This document shows, in pieces, positions 11,501 to 24,984 of a DNA stretch of 64,000 bases. The translations under genes and the position numbers were made by a program. Where the stretch lies: assembly GCA_030674155.1 (NCBI GenBank), contig CM060339.1, positions 41,784,961-41,848,960 of the forward strand, written 5' to 3'. The first letter of the stretch is position 1. Every line of letters starts with the position of its first letter. The notes beneath the pieces are model-generated. The model saw only the letters and a program-made list of their open reading frames with translations. It made no database searches and was not told the DNA's origin. The DNA is from Stramonita haemastoma (Eukaryota > Mollusca > Gastropoda > Neogastropoda > Muricidae).

Positions 11501-14500
11501 CGCAAATGCCGTTTTCGGGCCGTTGCCGCCTGCACATTTCCGCAGTTGGAGACCTTGGGGCACCAGGACCGTGTTCTAAACTATACAGACACACTTTACA
11601 ACAATTTCTGACGCGTGTGGCACTGGATTTATGGCGACACTACGGCCCCGAAGATGGCAACCCCGCCTGTACATAGCTAAGTTTAGCGCCAAGAAACATG
11701 GTACAGTGTAGGCAAAAAACATCCCTATATCACATATCCAATAATAATATCCTACAATATCATGCACTAGGGCAATCTGTATGGTGTCCTCCACACGCCC
11801 AAACACAAAAAAACGCACACACTAACAACAGCGATCGCGCGCACGCGTGCATGCATACCTACCCTCCCATGAAAAAGCTAAAGAAGCATGGACCAATAGA
11901 TTTGACGTAAGCGCCGTTTTTGGGTCCTTACCGCCCGCACATTTAAGCAGTTCCAGATTTCGTGGTACTAGGACCGTGTTGTACACTATGCAGACACACT
12001 TCACAACCATTTCCGACGCGTGTGGCACAGGAATTGTGGCGACACCACGGCTCTGAAGATGGCAACTCCGCCTGTACATAGCCAAGTTTGGCGCCAAGAA
12101 ACATGGTACAATGCAGGCAAAAACCACCCATTGAACACACATCCAATTATAATATCCTACAATATCATGCATCAGTGCAATCTGTAGGGTGTCCTCCACA
12201 CGCCCAATCATAAAAAACCGCACACACAAACACCAGCGAACGCGGGCACGCGCATGCATACCCACCCTCCCATGAATAAGCTAAAAATGCATTGACAAAA
12301 AGATGTGACGCAAACGCCGTTTTCGGGCCCTTGCCGCTCGCACGTTTCGGCAGTTCCAGACCGCGGGGACCAGGACCGTGTTCTTCACTATGCAGAAACA
12401 CTTTACAACCATTTCCGACGCGTATGGCACTGGAATTGTGGCGACACCGGGGTCTTGAAGATGGCAACCCCGCCTGTACATAGCCAAGTTTGGCACCAAG
12501 AAACATGGTGCAGTGTAGGCAAAAACCACCCATTGAACACACATCCAATTATAATATCCTACAATATCAGGCCCCAGGGAAATCTGTAGGGTGTCCTCCA
12601 CACGCCCAAACACAAAGAACCGCACACACAAACACCAGCGAACGCGTGCATGCATACCAACCCTCTCATAAATGAGCTAAAGAAGCATGGACCAAAAAGT
12701 TGTGACGCAAACGCCGTTTTCGGGCCCTTGCCGCCCGCACATTTCCGCAGTTCCAGACCCTGGGGCACCAGGACCGTATTCTACACTATGCAGACACACT
12801 TTACAACCATTTTCGACGCATGTGGCACTGGAATTGTGGCGACAGTACGGCACTGAAGATGGCAACCCCGCCTGTACATAACCAAGTTTAGTGCCATGAA
12901 ACGTGGTAGAGTGTAGGCAAAAACCACACCTACAACACACATCCAATAATAATATCCTACAATATCATGCACCAGGTCATTCTGTAGGGTGTCCTCCACA
13001 CGCCCAAACACAAAAAACCGCACACAGAAACACCTGCAAACGCGCGGACGCGCGTATGCATATCCATCCTCTCATGAATTAGCTCAAGAAGCATGAACGA
13101 AAAGATGTGACGCCAACGCCGTTTTCGGGACCTTGCCGCCTGCACGTTTCCGCAGTTAAAAACCCCAGGGCACCAGCACCATGTTCTACACTATGCAGAA
13201 ACACTTTACAACTATTCCCAACGCGTGTGGCACAGGAATTGTTGCGACACCACAGCCCCGAAGATGGCAACCCCGCCTGTACATAGCCAAGATTGGCGCC
13301 GAGAAACATGGTACAGTGTACGCAAAAACAACCCCTAGAACAAACATCCAAAAATAATATCCTACAATGTCATGCTCCAAGCCAATCTGTAGGGTGTCCT
13401 CCACACGCCCAAACACAAAAAACCGCACACACAAACACCAGCGAACGCTAACGCCTGCGCACGCATACCCACCCTCCCATGAAATAGCTAAAGAAGCATG
13501 GACCAAAAGATGGGACGCTAACGCCGTTTTCGGGCCTTTGCCGCCCGCACGTTTCCACAGTTCCAGACCCCGGGCACCAGGACCGTGTTCTACACTATGC
13601 AGACACACTTTTACAACCATTTCCGACGCGTGTGGCACTGGAATTCTGGCGACACCTCGGCCCCGAAGATGGCAACCAACCTGTACATAGCCATGTTTGG
13701 CGCCATGAAACATGGTACAGTGTAGGCAAAAACAACCCCTAGAATACATATCCAATAATAATATCCTACAATATCATGCACCAGGGCAATCTGTAGGGCG
13801 TCCTCCAAACGTCAAAACACAAAAAACAACGCACACACAAACACCAGCGAAAGCGCGCACGCGAGAATGCATATCCACCCTCCCATGAATAAGCTAAAGA
13901 AGCATGGACCAAAAGATGTGACGCCAACGCCGTTTTCGGGCCCTTGCCGCCCGCACGTTTCCGCAGTTCCGGACACCAGGGCACCAGGACCGTGTTCTAC
14001 AATGTGCAGACAAATTTTACAATCATTTTTGATGCGTGTGGCACTGGAGATGTGGCGAAACCACGGCCCCGAAAGTGGATACCCCGCATGTATATAGCCA
14101 AATTTGGCGCCGAGAAACATGGTACAGTGTAGGCAAAAACAACCCCTACAACGAACATCCAATAATAATATCCTTTAATATCATGCACCAGGGCAATCTG
14201 TAGGGTGTCCTCCAAACGCCCAAACACAAAAACCCGCACACACAAACACCAGCGAAAGCGCGCACGCGAGAATGCATACCCACCCTCCCATGAATAAGCT
14301 AAAGAAGCATGGACCTAAAGATGTGACGCTAACGCCGTATTTGGGCCCTTGCCGCTCGCACGTTTCCGCAGTTCCAGTCCCCAGGGCACCAGGACCGTGT
14401 TCTACACTATGCAGACACACTTTACAATCATTTCTGATGCGTGTGGCACTGGAACTGTGGCAAAAGTACGGCCTCGAAGATGGCAACCCCGCCTGTAAAT

Positions 14501-17110
14501 AGCCCAGTTTAGCGCCAAGAAACATGGTACAGTGTAGGTAAAAACCACCCGCACAACACACATCCATTAATAATCTCCTGCAATATCATTCACCAGGGCA
14601 ATCTGTAGGGTGTCCTCCACACGCCCAAACACAAAAATCCGCACACACAAACACCAGTGAAAGCGCGCACGCGAGAATGCATACCCACCCTCCCAAGAAT
14701 AAGTTAAAGAAGCATGGACCAAAAGATGTGACGCCAACGCCGTTTTCGGGCCCTTGCCGCCCGCACGTTTCCGCAGTTCCAGACCCCGGGGCAGCAGGAC
14801 CGTGTTCTACACTATGCAGACACACTTTACAATCATTTCCGACGCGTGTGACACTGGAATTGTTGTGTCACCACGGCCTTAAAGATGGCAAACCCGCGTG
14901 TACATAGCCATATTTATCGCCAAGAAACATGGTACAGTGTAGGCAAAAACCAGCCCTAGAACACACATCCAATAATAATATCCTACAATGTCATGCACCA
15001 GGGCAATCTGTATGGTGTCCTCCACACGCCCAAACACAAAAAACCGCACACACAAACACCAGCGAACGCGTGCACGCACGCATGGATACCCACCCTCCCA
15101 TGAATAAGCTAAAGAAGCATGGACCTAAAGATGTGACGCAAACGCCGTTTTCGGGCCCTTGCCGCTCGCACGTTTCCGCAGTTCCAGACCCCGCGGCACC
15201 AGGACCTGTTCTACACTATGCAGACACACTTTACAACCATTTCCGACGCGTGTGGCACTGGAATTGCGGCGACACCACGGCCCCGAAGATGGCAACCCCG
15301 GCTGTGCATAGCCAAGTTTGGCGGATAGAAACGTGGTACAGTGTAGGCAAAAGCCACCCCTACAACACACATCCGATAATAATATGCTACAATATCATGC
15401 ACCAGGGTAATCTGTAGGGTGTGCTCCACACGCCCAAACACAAAAAACCGCACACACAGAAACCAGCGAAGGTGTGCACGCGCACATGCATACCCACCCT
15501 CCCATGAATAAGCTAAAGAAGCATGGACCGAAAGATGTGACGCAAACGCCGTTTTCGGGCCCTTGCCGCCCGCACGTTTCCGCAGTTCCAGACCCCGCGG
15601 CACCAGGACCGTGTTTTACACTATACAGACACACTTTACAACCATTTCCGACGCGTGTGGCACTGGAATTGTGGCGACACCACGGCCCCGAAGATGGCAA
15701 CACTGTCTGTACATAGCCAATTTGGCGCCAAGAAACATGGTACAGTGTAGGCAAAAACCACCCCTAGAACACACAACCAATAATAATATCCTACACTGTC
15801 ATGCACCAGGGCAATCTGTAGCGTGTCCTTTACACTCCCAAACACAAAAAACCGCATACGTATACAAACACCAGCGAACGCGTGCACGCACGCAGGCATA
15901 CCCACCTTCTCATGAATAAGCTAAAGAAGCATTGACCAAAAGATGTGACGCCAACGGCAATTTTGGCCCTTGCCATCCGCACGTTTCCGCAGTTCCAGAC
16001 CCTGGGGCACCAGGACCGTGTTCTACACTATGCAGATACACTTTACAACTATTTCCGACGCGTGTGGCACTGGAATTGTGGCGACACAACGTCCCTGAAA
16101 ATGGCAACTCCGCTTGTACATAGACAAGTTTGGCGCCAAGAAACATGGTACAGTGTAGGCAAAACCACCCGTACAACAAACATCCAATAATAATATCCTA
16201 CAATATCATGCATCAAGGCAATCTGTAGGGTGTCCTCCACACGCCCAAACACAAAAAAAAGCACACACAAACACCAGCGAACGTGCGCATGCGCGCATCC
16301 ATACCCATCTTCTCATGGATGAGCTTAAGAAGCATGGACAGAAAGATGTGACGCCAACGCCGTTTTCGGGCCATTGCAGCCCGCATGTTTCCGTAGTACC
16401 AGACTTCAAGGCACCACGACCGTGTTCTACACTATGCAGACACACTTTACAACCATTTCCGACGCGTGTGGCACTGGAATTGTGGCGACACCACAGCCCC
16501 GAGAATGTAAGCCATCCTGTACAAAGCCAAATTTCGCGCCAAGAAACATGGTACAGTGTAGGCAAAAACGACACCTAGAACATACATCCAATAATAATTT
16601 CCTATATTATCATGCGCCAAGGCAATCTGTAGGGTGTCCTCCACACGCCCAAACACAAAAAACCGCACACACAAACACCAGCCACCGCGTGCACGCGCGC
16701 ATGCTTACCCACCCTCCCATGAATAAGCTAAAGAAGCATGGACGAAAAGATGTGACGCAAACGCCGTTTTCGGACCCTTGCCGCCCGCACGTTTCCGCAG
16801 TTGAAGACCCCAGGGCACAAGGACCGTGTTCTACACTATGCAAAAAAACTTTACAATCATCTTCGACGCGTGTGGCACTGGAATTGTGGCGAAACTACGG
16901 GTCCGAAGTCGTCTACCCCGCCTGTACATAGCCAACTTTGGCGCCAAGAAACATGGTACAGTGTACGCAAAAACGACCACTAGAACATACATCCAATACT
17001 AATATCCTACAATATCATGCACCAGGGCAATCTGTAGGGTGTCCTCCACACGCCCAAACACAAAGAACCGCACACACAAACACCAGCGAACGCGCGAACG
17101 CGCGCATGCA

Positions 17111-17141
17111 TATACCCCCCCCCCCCCCCCCCCCCCCCCCA
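17111..17141 (+). repeat. (C)n homopolymer inside a satB unit
   Basis: About 30 consecutive C bases replace the normal ACCCACCCTCCC block of the unit. G runs occur at the homologous place in satC units at 21850-21866 and 24217-24234. Confidence 0.9.
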
Positions 17142-19499
17142 TGAATAAGCTAAAGAAGCATGGACCAAAAGATGTGACGCCAACGCCGTTTTCGGGCCCT
17201 TGCCGCCCGCACGTTTCCGCAGTTCCAGATCCTGAGGCACCAGGACCGTGTTCTACACTATACAGACAAACTTTACAACCATTTCCGACGCGTGTGGCAC
17301 TGGAATTGTGGCGACACCACGGCCATGAAGATGGCAACCCCACCTGTACATAGCCAAGTTTGTCGCCAAGAAACATGGTACAATGTATGGAAAAACCACC
17401 CATACAACACACATCCAATAATAATATCCTACAATGTCATGCACCAGGGCAATATGAAGCGTGTCCTCCACATTCCAAAACCCAAAAAACCGCAAACACA
17501 AACACTAGCGAACGCGCGCACGCGCGCAGGCATACCCATCCTCTCATGAATAAGCTGAAGAAGCATTGACCAAAACATGTGACGCCAACGCCGTTTTCGG
17601 GCCCTTGCCGCCCGCGCGTTTCCGCAGTTCCAGACCTTGGGGCACCAGGACCGTGTTCTACACTAAGCAGACACACTTTACAACCATTTTTGACGCGTGT
17701 GGTACTGGAATTGTGGCGACACCACGGCCCCGAAGATGGAAACTCCGCATGTACATAGCCAAATTTGTCGCGAAGAAACATGGTACAGTGTAGGCAAAAA
17801 CATCCCGTACAACAAACATCCAATAATAATATCCTACAATATCATGTATCAAGGCAATCTGTAGGGATTCCTCCAAACGCCCAAACACAAAAAACCGCAC
17901 ACACAAACACCAGCGAACGCACGCACACGCACATGCATACCAAGCATCCCATGAATAAGCTAAAGAAGCATGGACCAAAAGATGTGACGCTAACGCCGTT
18001 TTTAGGCCATCGCCGCCCGCACTTTTCGGAAGTTGAAGACCCCAGGGCACCAGGACCGTGTTCTACACTATGCAGACACACTTTAGAACCAGATCCGACG
18101 CGTGTGGCACTGGAATTGTGGCAACACCACGGCCCCAAATATGGCGACCCCGCCTGTACATAGCCAAGATTAGCGCCAAAAACCATGATACAGTGTAGGC
18201 AAAAACAACCACTAGAACACTCATCCAATAATAATATCCTACAATATCGTGCATCAAGGCAAGCTGTAAGTTGTCCTCCACACGCCCAAACTCAAAAAAC
18301 GGTACACACAAACACCAGCAAACGCGCACACGCGTGCATGCATACCCACCTTCTCATGAATAAGCTAAAGAAGCATGGACCAAAAGATGTGACGCCAACG
18401 CCGTTTTCGGGCCCTTGCCGCCCGCACGTCTCTGCAGTTCCAGACTTCGGGGTACCAGGACCGTGTTCTAAACTATGCAGACACATTTACAACAATTTTC
18501 AACGCTTGTGGTACTGGAATTGTGGCGACACCACGGCCCCGAAGATGGCAACCCCGCCTGTACATAGCCAATTTGGCGCCAAGAAACATGGTACAGTGTA
18601 GCCAAAAACCACCGATAGAACACACATCCAATAATAATATCCTACAATATCATGCACCAGGGCAATCTGTGAGGTGTCCGCCAGATGCCCAAACACAAAG
18701 AACCGCACACACAAACACCAGCAAACGCGCGCACACGCGCATGCATACCCATCCTCTCATGAATAAGCTAAAGAAGCATTGACTAAAAGATGTGACGCCA
18801 ACGCCGTTTTCGGGCCCTTGCCGCCCGCACGTTTCCGCAGTTCCAGACTCTGGGGCACCAGGACCGTGTTCTACACTATACAGACACACTTTACAACCAT
18901 TTTTGACGCTTGTGGCACTGGAATTGCGGCGACACCACGGCCCGGAATATTGCAACCCCGCCTGTACATAGCCAAGTTTGTCCCCAAGATACATGGTACA
19001 GTGTAGGAAAAAACCACCCGTACAACAAACATCCAATAATAATATCCTACAATATCATGCATCAAGGCAATCTGTAGGGTGTCCTCCACATTCCAAAATA
19101 GAAAAAAACGCACACACAAACACCCGCGAACGCGTGCACGCGCGCAGGCATACCCACCCTCTCATGAATAAGCTAAAGAAGCATGGACCAAAAGGTGTGA
19201 CGCAAACACCGTTTTCGGGCCCCTGCCGCCCGCCCGTTTTCGCAGTTCGAGACCCCGGGGCACCAGGACCGTGTCTTACTCTATGCAGACACACTTTACA
19301 ACCATTTCTGACGCGTGTGGCACTGGAATTGTGGCGACACCACGGCCCGGAATATTGCAACCCCGCCTGTACATAGCCAAGTTTGGCGCCAAGAAACATG
19401 GTACAGACTATGCAAAAACCACCCCTACAACACACATCTAATAATATCCTACACTATCATGCACCAGGGCAATCTGTAGGGTGTCCTCCACACACCCAA

Positions 19500-19515
19500 A
19501 AACAAACAGGCTGAA
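19500..19515. other. satB/satC polarity-reversing junction, left copy
   Basis: satB in minus polarity (CTCCACACACCCAAAAACAA) passes directly into satC in plus polarity (GGCTGAAAACGGCTCTTTGG). The reverse complement of the junction near 45199 reads the same on both sides within two or three bases. Confidence 0.9.
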
Positions 19516-21849
19516 AACGGCTCTTTGGCTGGCATCTGCGCTCAAAACGGCACTTTTTTCGGGCTGGGGATGGGTATGCTTTCGCGCAAGCGCGCGCAGC
19601 CGCGCGCTAGTGTTTGTCAGTGTATTTGTTGACGTGTGCGCGTGTGGCGGACACCCTCCACTTTGCTGTGCTGCATCATATTGCTGTATATTGTCATTAT
19701 TCTTGTGCCCAATGCTTGTGTTTTTGTCGCGTACACTTACCAGCTTCTTATCCCACAAACTACCTGTCTTAGGTCTTCGGGGCCCTCCTGTCGCCACAAA
19801 TCTTGCGCCACACCTATCCAAGATGGCGGGGAGAGAGTGTATGCATACAGTACGATACTGTCCTGGTGCCGTGGGGTCTTTTACCGGGCAAAAGTCGGGG
19901 TCCGACGAAGCTGAAAACGGCTCTTTGCTTGGCATCTGTGCTCAAAACGGCATCTTTTTCAGGCTGGGGGTGGGTATGCTTTCGCACGCACGCGTACACA
20001 CTAGCGTTTGTCAGTGTGTTTGTTGGTGTGCGCGCGTGTGGCGGACACCCTCCACTTTCCTGTGCTGCATCATATTGCTGTATATTGTCATTATTCTTGT
20101 GCCCAATGTTTGTTTTTTTTGTCGCGTACACTTACCAGCTTCTTATCCCTCAAACTACCTGTCTTAGCTCTTCGAGGCCTTCCTGTCGCCACAAATTCGG
20201 CGCCACACCTATCCAAGATTGTGGGAGAGAGTGTATGCATACAGTACAATACTGTCTTGGTGCCATGGGGTCTTTTACTGCGCAAAAGTCGGGATCCGAC
20301 GGGGCTGAAAACGGCTCTTTGGCTGGCATCTGTGCTCAAAACGGCACCTTTTTGTTTGTTGGTGTTCGCACGTGTGGCGGACACCCTCCACTTTGCTGTG
20401 CTGCACCATATTTCTGTATATTGTCATTATTCTTGTGCCCAATGCTTTTTTTTTTGTCGCGTACACTTACCAGCTTTCCTTCAAACAAACTTCCTGTCTT
20501 AGCTCTTCGGGGCCCTCCTGTCGCCACAAATTCGGCGCCACACCTATCCAAGATGGTGGGAGAGAGTGTATGCATACAGTAGATACTGTCTTGGTGCTGT
20601 GGTGTCTTTTACCGGGCAAAAGTCGGGGTCCGACGCGGTCTTTTGCTCAAAACGGCACCTTTTTTGGGCTGGGGGTGGGTATGCTTTCGCGCACGCGCGC
20701 GCACGATGGTGTTTGTCAGTGTGTTTGTTGGTGTGCGTGCATGTGGCACACACCCTCCACTTTCCTGTCCTGCATTATATTGCTGTATATTTTCATTATT
20801 TTTGTGCCCAATGCTTGTGTTTTTGTCGTGTACACTGACCAGCTTTCCTTCCCACAAACTACCTCTCTTAGCTCTTCGAGGCCTTCCTGTTGCCACAAAT
20901 TCGGCGCCACACCTATCCAAGATTGTGGGAGAGAGTGTATGCATACAGTACAATACTGTCTTGGTGCCATGGGGTCTTTTACCGGGCAAAAGTCGGGGTC
21001 TGACGGGGCTCAAAAAGGCTCTTTGGCTGGCATAAATGCTCAAAACGGCACCATTTTGGGGCTTGAGGTGGGTATGCTTTCGCGCACGCACGCACGTGCT
21101 GGTGTTTGTCAGTGTGTTTGTTGGTGAGCGCGCGTGTGGCGGACACCCTCCACTTTGCTGTGCTGCATCATATTGCTGTATACTGTCATTATTCTTTTGC
21201 CCAATACTTGTTTTTTTGTCGTGTACACTTACTAGCCTTCCGTCCCACAAACTACCTGTCTTAGCTCTTCGGGGCCCTCCTTTCGCCCTAAATCCGGCGC
21301 CACACCTATCCAAGATGGTGGGAGAGAGTGTATGTATACAGTAGGATACTGTCTTGGTACAGTGGGATCTTTTACTGGGCAAAAGTCGAGGTCCGACGGT
21401 GTTGAAAACGGCTCTTTGACTGGCATCTGTTCTCACAACGGCACCTTTTTTGGGCTGGGGGTGGGTACGCTTTCGCGCACACGCGCGCGCTGGTGTTTTT
21501 CAGTGTGTTTGTTGGTGTGCGCACGTGTGGCGGACAAAATCCACTTTACTGTGCTGGATCATAGTGCTGTATATTGTCATTATTCTTGTGCCCAGTGCTT
21601 GTTTTTTTTGTCACGTACACTTGCCAGCATTCCTTCCCACAAAGTACCTATCTTAGCTCCTCGGGGCCCTCCTGTCGCCACAAATCCGGCGCCACACCTA
21701 TCCAAGATGGTGGAAGAGAGTGTATACATACAGTTCAATACTGTGTTGGTGCCGTGGGGTCTTTTACCGGGCAAAGGTCGTTGTCCGACGAGGCTGAAAA
21801 CGGCTCTTCGGCTGGAATCTTTGTTCAAAACAGCACCTTTTTCGGGCTG

Positions 21850-21866
21850 GTGGGGGGGGGGGGGGT
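21850..21866 (+). repeat. (G)n run in a satC unit
   Basis: About 14 G bases replace the usual CTGGGGGTGGGTATG context. It is homologous in position to the C run at 17111 and the G run at 24217. Confidence 0.85.
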
Positions 21867-24216
21867 ATGCTTTCGTGCACGCGAGCGCGCGCTGGTGTTT
21901 GTCAATGTGTTTGTTGGTGAGCGCGCGTGTGGCGGACACCCTCAACTTTGCTGTGCTGCATCATATTGCTGTATATTGTCATTATTCTTGTGCCCAATGC
22001 TTGTGTTTTTGTCGCGTACACTGACAAGCTTTCCTTCCCACAAACTACCTGTCTTAGTTCTTCGGGGCACTCCTGTCTCCACAAATCCGGCGCCACACAT
22101 ATCCAAGATGGTAGGAGAGTGTGCATGCATACAGTACGATACTGGCTTGGTGCCGTGGGTTCTTTTACCGCGCAAAAGTCGGGGTCCGACGGGGCTGAAA
22201 ACGGCTCTTTGGCTGGCATCTGTGCTCAAAACGGCACCTTTTTTGGGCTGGGGGTGGGTATGCTATCGCTCACGCGCGCGTGCGCTGGTGTTTGTCAGTG
22301 TGTTTGTTCGTGTGGACGCGTGTGGCGGACACCCTCCACTTTGCTTTGCTGCCTCATATTGCTGTATATTGTCATAATTCATGTGCCCAATGCTTGTTTT
22401 TTTTTTGTCGTGTACACTTAAGAGCCTTTCTTCCCACAAACTACCTGTCTTAGCTCTTCGGGGCCCTCCTGTCGCCTGAAATCCGGCGCCACACCTATTC
22501 AAGATGGTGGGAGAGAGAGTATGCATACAGTACGAAACTGTCTTGGTGCCGTGGGGTCTTTTACCGGGCAAAAGTCGGGGTCCGACGGGGCGGAAAACGG
22601 CTCTTTGCTGGCATCTGTGCTCAAAACGGCACCTTTTTTGGGCTGGGGTTGGGTAAAGTTTCACGCATCCGCATGAGCGCTGGTGTTTGTCAATGTATTT
22701 GTTGGTGTGCGTGCGTGGGGCGGACACCCTCCACTTTGCTTTGCTGCCTCATATTGCTGTATATTGTCATTATTCTTGTGCCCAATGCTTGTTTTTTATC
22801 GTGTACACTTACCAGCTTTCCTTCACACAGACTACCTGTCTGAGCTCTTCAGGGCCCTCCTGTTGTCACAAATCTGTCGCCACACCTATTCAAGATTGTT
22901 AGAGAGAGTGTATGCATACAGTACGATACTGTCTTGGTGCCGTGGGGTCATTTACTGGGCAAAAGTCGGGGTCCGACGGGGCTGATAACGGGTCTTTGGC
23001 TGGCATCTGTGCTCAAAACGGCACCTTTTTCGGGCTGGTGGTGGGTATGCTTTCGTGCACGCACGCGCGCGCTGGTATTTGTCAGTGTGTTTGTTGGTGT
23101 GCGCGCGTGTGGCGGACATCCTCCACTTTCCTGTGCTGCAACATATTGCTGTATATTGTCATTATTCTTGTGCCCAATGCTTGTTTTTTTCTCGCGTAGA
23201 CTCACCAGCTTTCCTTCCCACAAACTAATTGTCTTAGCTCTTCAAGGCCCTCCTGTCGCCACAAATCCGGCGCCACACCTATCCAAGATGGTGGGAGAGA
23301 GCGTATGCATACAGTACGATACTGTCTTGGAACCGTGGGGTCTTTTACCGGGCAAAAGTTGATGTCCGACGCGGCTTAAATCGGCTCTTTGGCTGGCATC
23401 TGTGCTCAAAACGGCACCTTTTGGGGGCTGGGGGTGGGTATTTTTTTGTGCACGTGCGGGCGCGCTGGTAATTCTCAGTGTGTTTGTTGGTGTGAGCACA
23501 TGTGGCGGACACCCTCCACTTTGCTGTGCTGCATCATATTAGTGTATATTGTCATTATTCTTATGCCCAATGCTTCTTTTTGGTCGCGTACACGTACCAG
23601 CTTTCCTTCCCACAAACTATCTTTCTTAGCTCTTCGGGGCCCTCCTGTCGCCACAAATTCTGCGCCACACCTGTCCAAGATGGTGGGAGAGAGTGTATGC
23701 ATACAGTGCAATACGTTCTTGGTGCCGTGGGGTCTTTTACCGGGCAAAAGTCGGAGTCCGACGGGGCTGAAAACGGCTCTTTGGCTGGCACCTGTGCTCA
23801 AAACGGCACCTTTTTCGGGCTGGGGGTGGGTATGTATTGGCGCACGCACGCGCGGGCTGGTGTTTGTCAGTGTGTATTGTGGTGTGCACACGTGTGGTGG
23901 ACACCCTCCACTTTGCTGTGCTGCATCTTATTGCTGTATACTGTCATTAATCTTGTGCCCAATGCTTGTATTTTTGTCGCGTACACTGACAAGCTTTCCT
24001 TCCCACAAACTACCTTTCTTAGCTCTTCGGGGCCCTCCTGTCGTTACAAATCCGGCGTCACACCTATCCAAGATTGTGGGAGAGAGTGTCTGCATACAGT
24101 ACGATACTGTCCTGGTGCCGTGGGGTCTTTTACCGTGCCAAAGTCGGGGTCCGACAGGCCTGAAAGCGGCTCTTTTGCTGGCATCTGTGCTCAAAACGGC
24201 ATCTTTTTCGGGCTGG

Positions 24217-24234
24217 GGGGGGGGGGGGGGGGGG
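24217..24234 (+). repeat. (G)n run in a satC unit
   Basis: About 18 G bases at the same unit position as the run at 21850. The length may be affected by sequencing of homopolymers. Confidence 0.85.
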
Positions 24235-24984
24235 TATGCTTTCGCGCACGCGCTCGCGCGCTGGTGTTTGTCAGTGTGTTTGTTGGTGTGCGCGCGTGTG
24301 GCTGACACCCTCCAATTTGCTGTGCTGCATCATATTGCTGTATATTGTCATTATTCTTGTGCTCAATGCTTGTTTTTTTGTCGCGTACACTTACCAGCTT
24401 TCCTTCCCACAAACTACCTGTCTTAGCTCTTCGGGGCCCTCCTATCGCCACAAATCCAGCGCCACGCCTATCCAAGATGGTGGGAGAGAGTGTATGCATA
24501 CAGTACGATACTGTCTTGGTGCCGTGGGGTCTTTACCGTGCAAAAGTCGGGGTTTAACGGGGCTGAAAACGCCTCTTTGGCTGGCATCTGTGCTCAAAAC
24601 GGCACCTTTTTCGGGCTGGGGGTGGGTATGTTTTGGCGCACGCACGCGCGCGCTGGTGTGTGTCAATGTGTTTGTTGGTGTACGCACGTATGGCGGACAC
24701 CCTCCACTTTGCTGTGCTGCATCATATTGCTGTATATTGTCATTATTCTTGTGCCCAATGCTTGTTTTTTTGTCGCGTACACTCACCAGCTTTCCTTCCC
24801 ACAAACTAATTGTCTTAGCTCTTCGGGGCCCTCCTGTCGCCACAAAATCCGGCGCCACACCTATCCAAGATGGTGGGAAAGAGTGTGTGCATACAGTACA
24901 ATACTGTCTCGGTGCCGTGGGGTCTTTTACTGGGCAAAAGTTGGGGTCCGACGGGGCTGAAAACGGCATTTTTTTCGGACTGGG

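Larger units (their letters stand above)
5521..19505 (-). repeat. satB1 tandem array (33 complete units of about 405 bp)
   Basis: A phase word ATGCACCAGGGCAATCTGTA or variant begins at 5809, 6201, 6606, 7015, 7431, 7837, 8241 (continued at 8539 after an insertion), 8945, 9350, 9745, 10152, 10556, 10963, 11356, 11762, 12167, 12569, 12967, 13372, 13776, 14183, 14588, 14993, 15397, 15801, 16208, 16612, 17017, 17439, 17844, 18249, 18652, 19057 and 19459. The mean spacing without the insertion is about 405 bp. Ordered blocks are: CTCCACACGCCCAAACACAA; CACCAGCGAACGCGCGCACG; CATACCCACCCTCCCATGAA; CCAAAAGATGTGACGC; GCCGTTTTCGGGCCCTTGCC; CGCACGTTTCCGCAGTTCCA; CAGGACCGTGTTCTACACTA; GACGCGTGTGGCACTGGAAT; GAAGATGGCAACCCCGCCTG; GCCAAGAAACATGGTACAGT; and CCAATAATAATATCCTACAA. 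Units differ by scattered substitutions, with no obvious higher-order repeat by eye. Open frames occur in several frames and are not called as genes. Confidence 0.95.

Noticed and set aside
5521..19505. CRISPR-like array
   Set aside because: Units are 405 bp and contiguous, with no short repeats and unique spacers; the context is eukaryotic.
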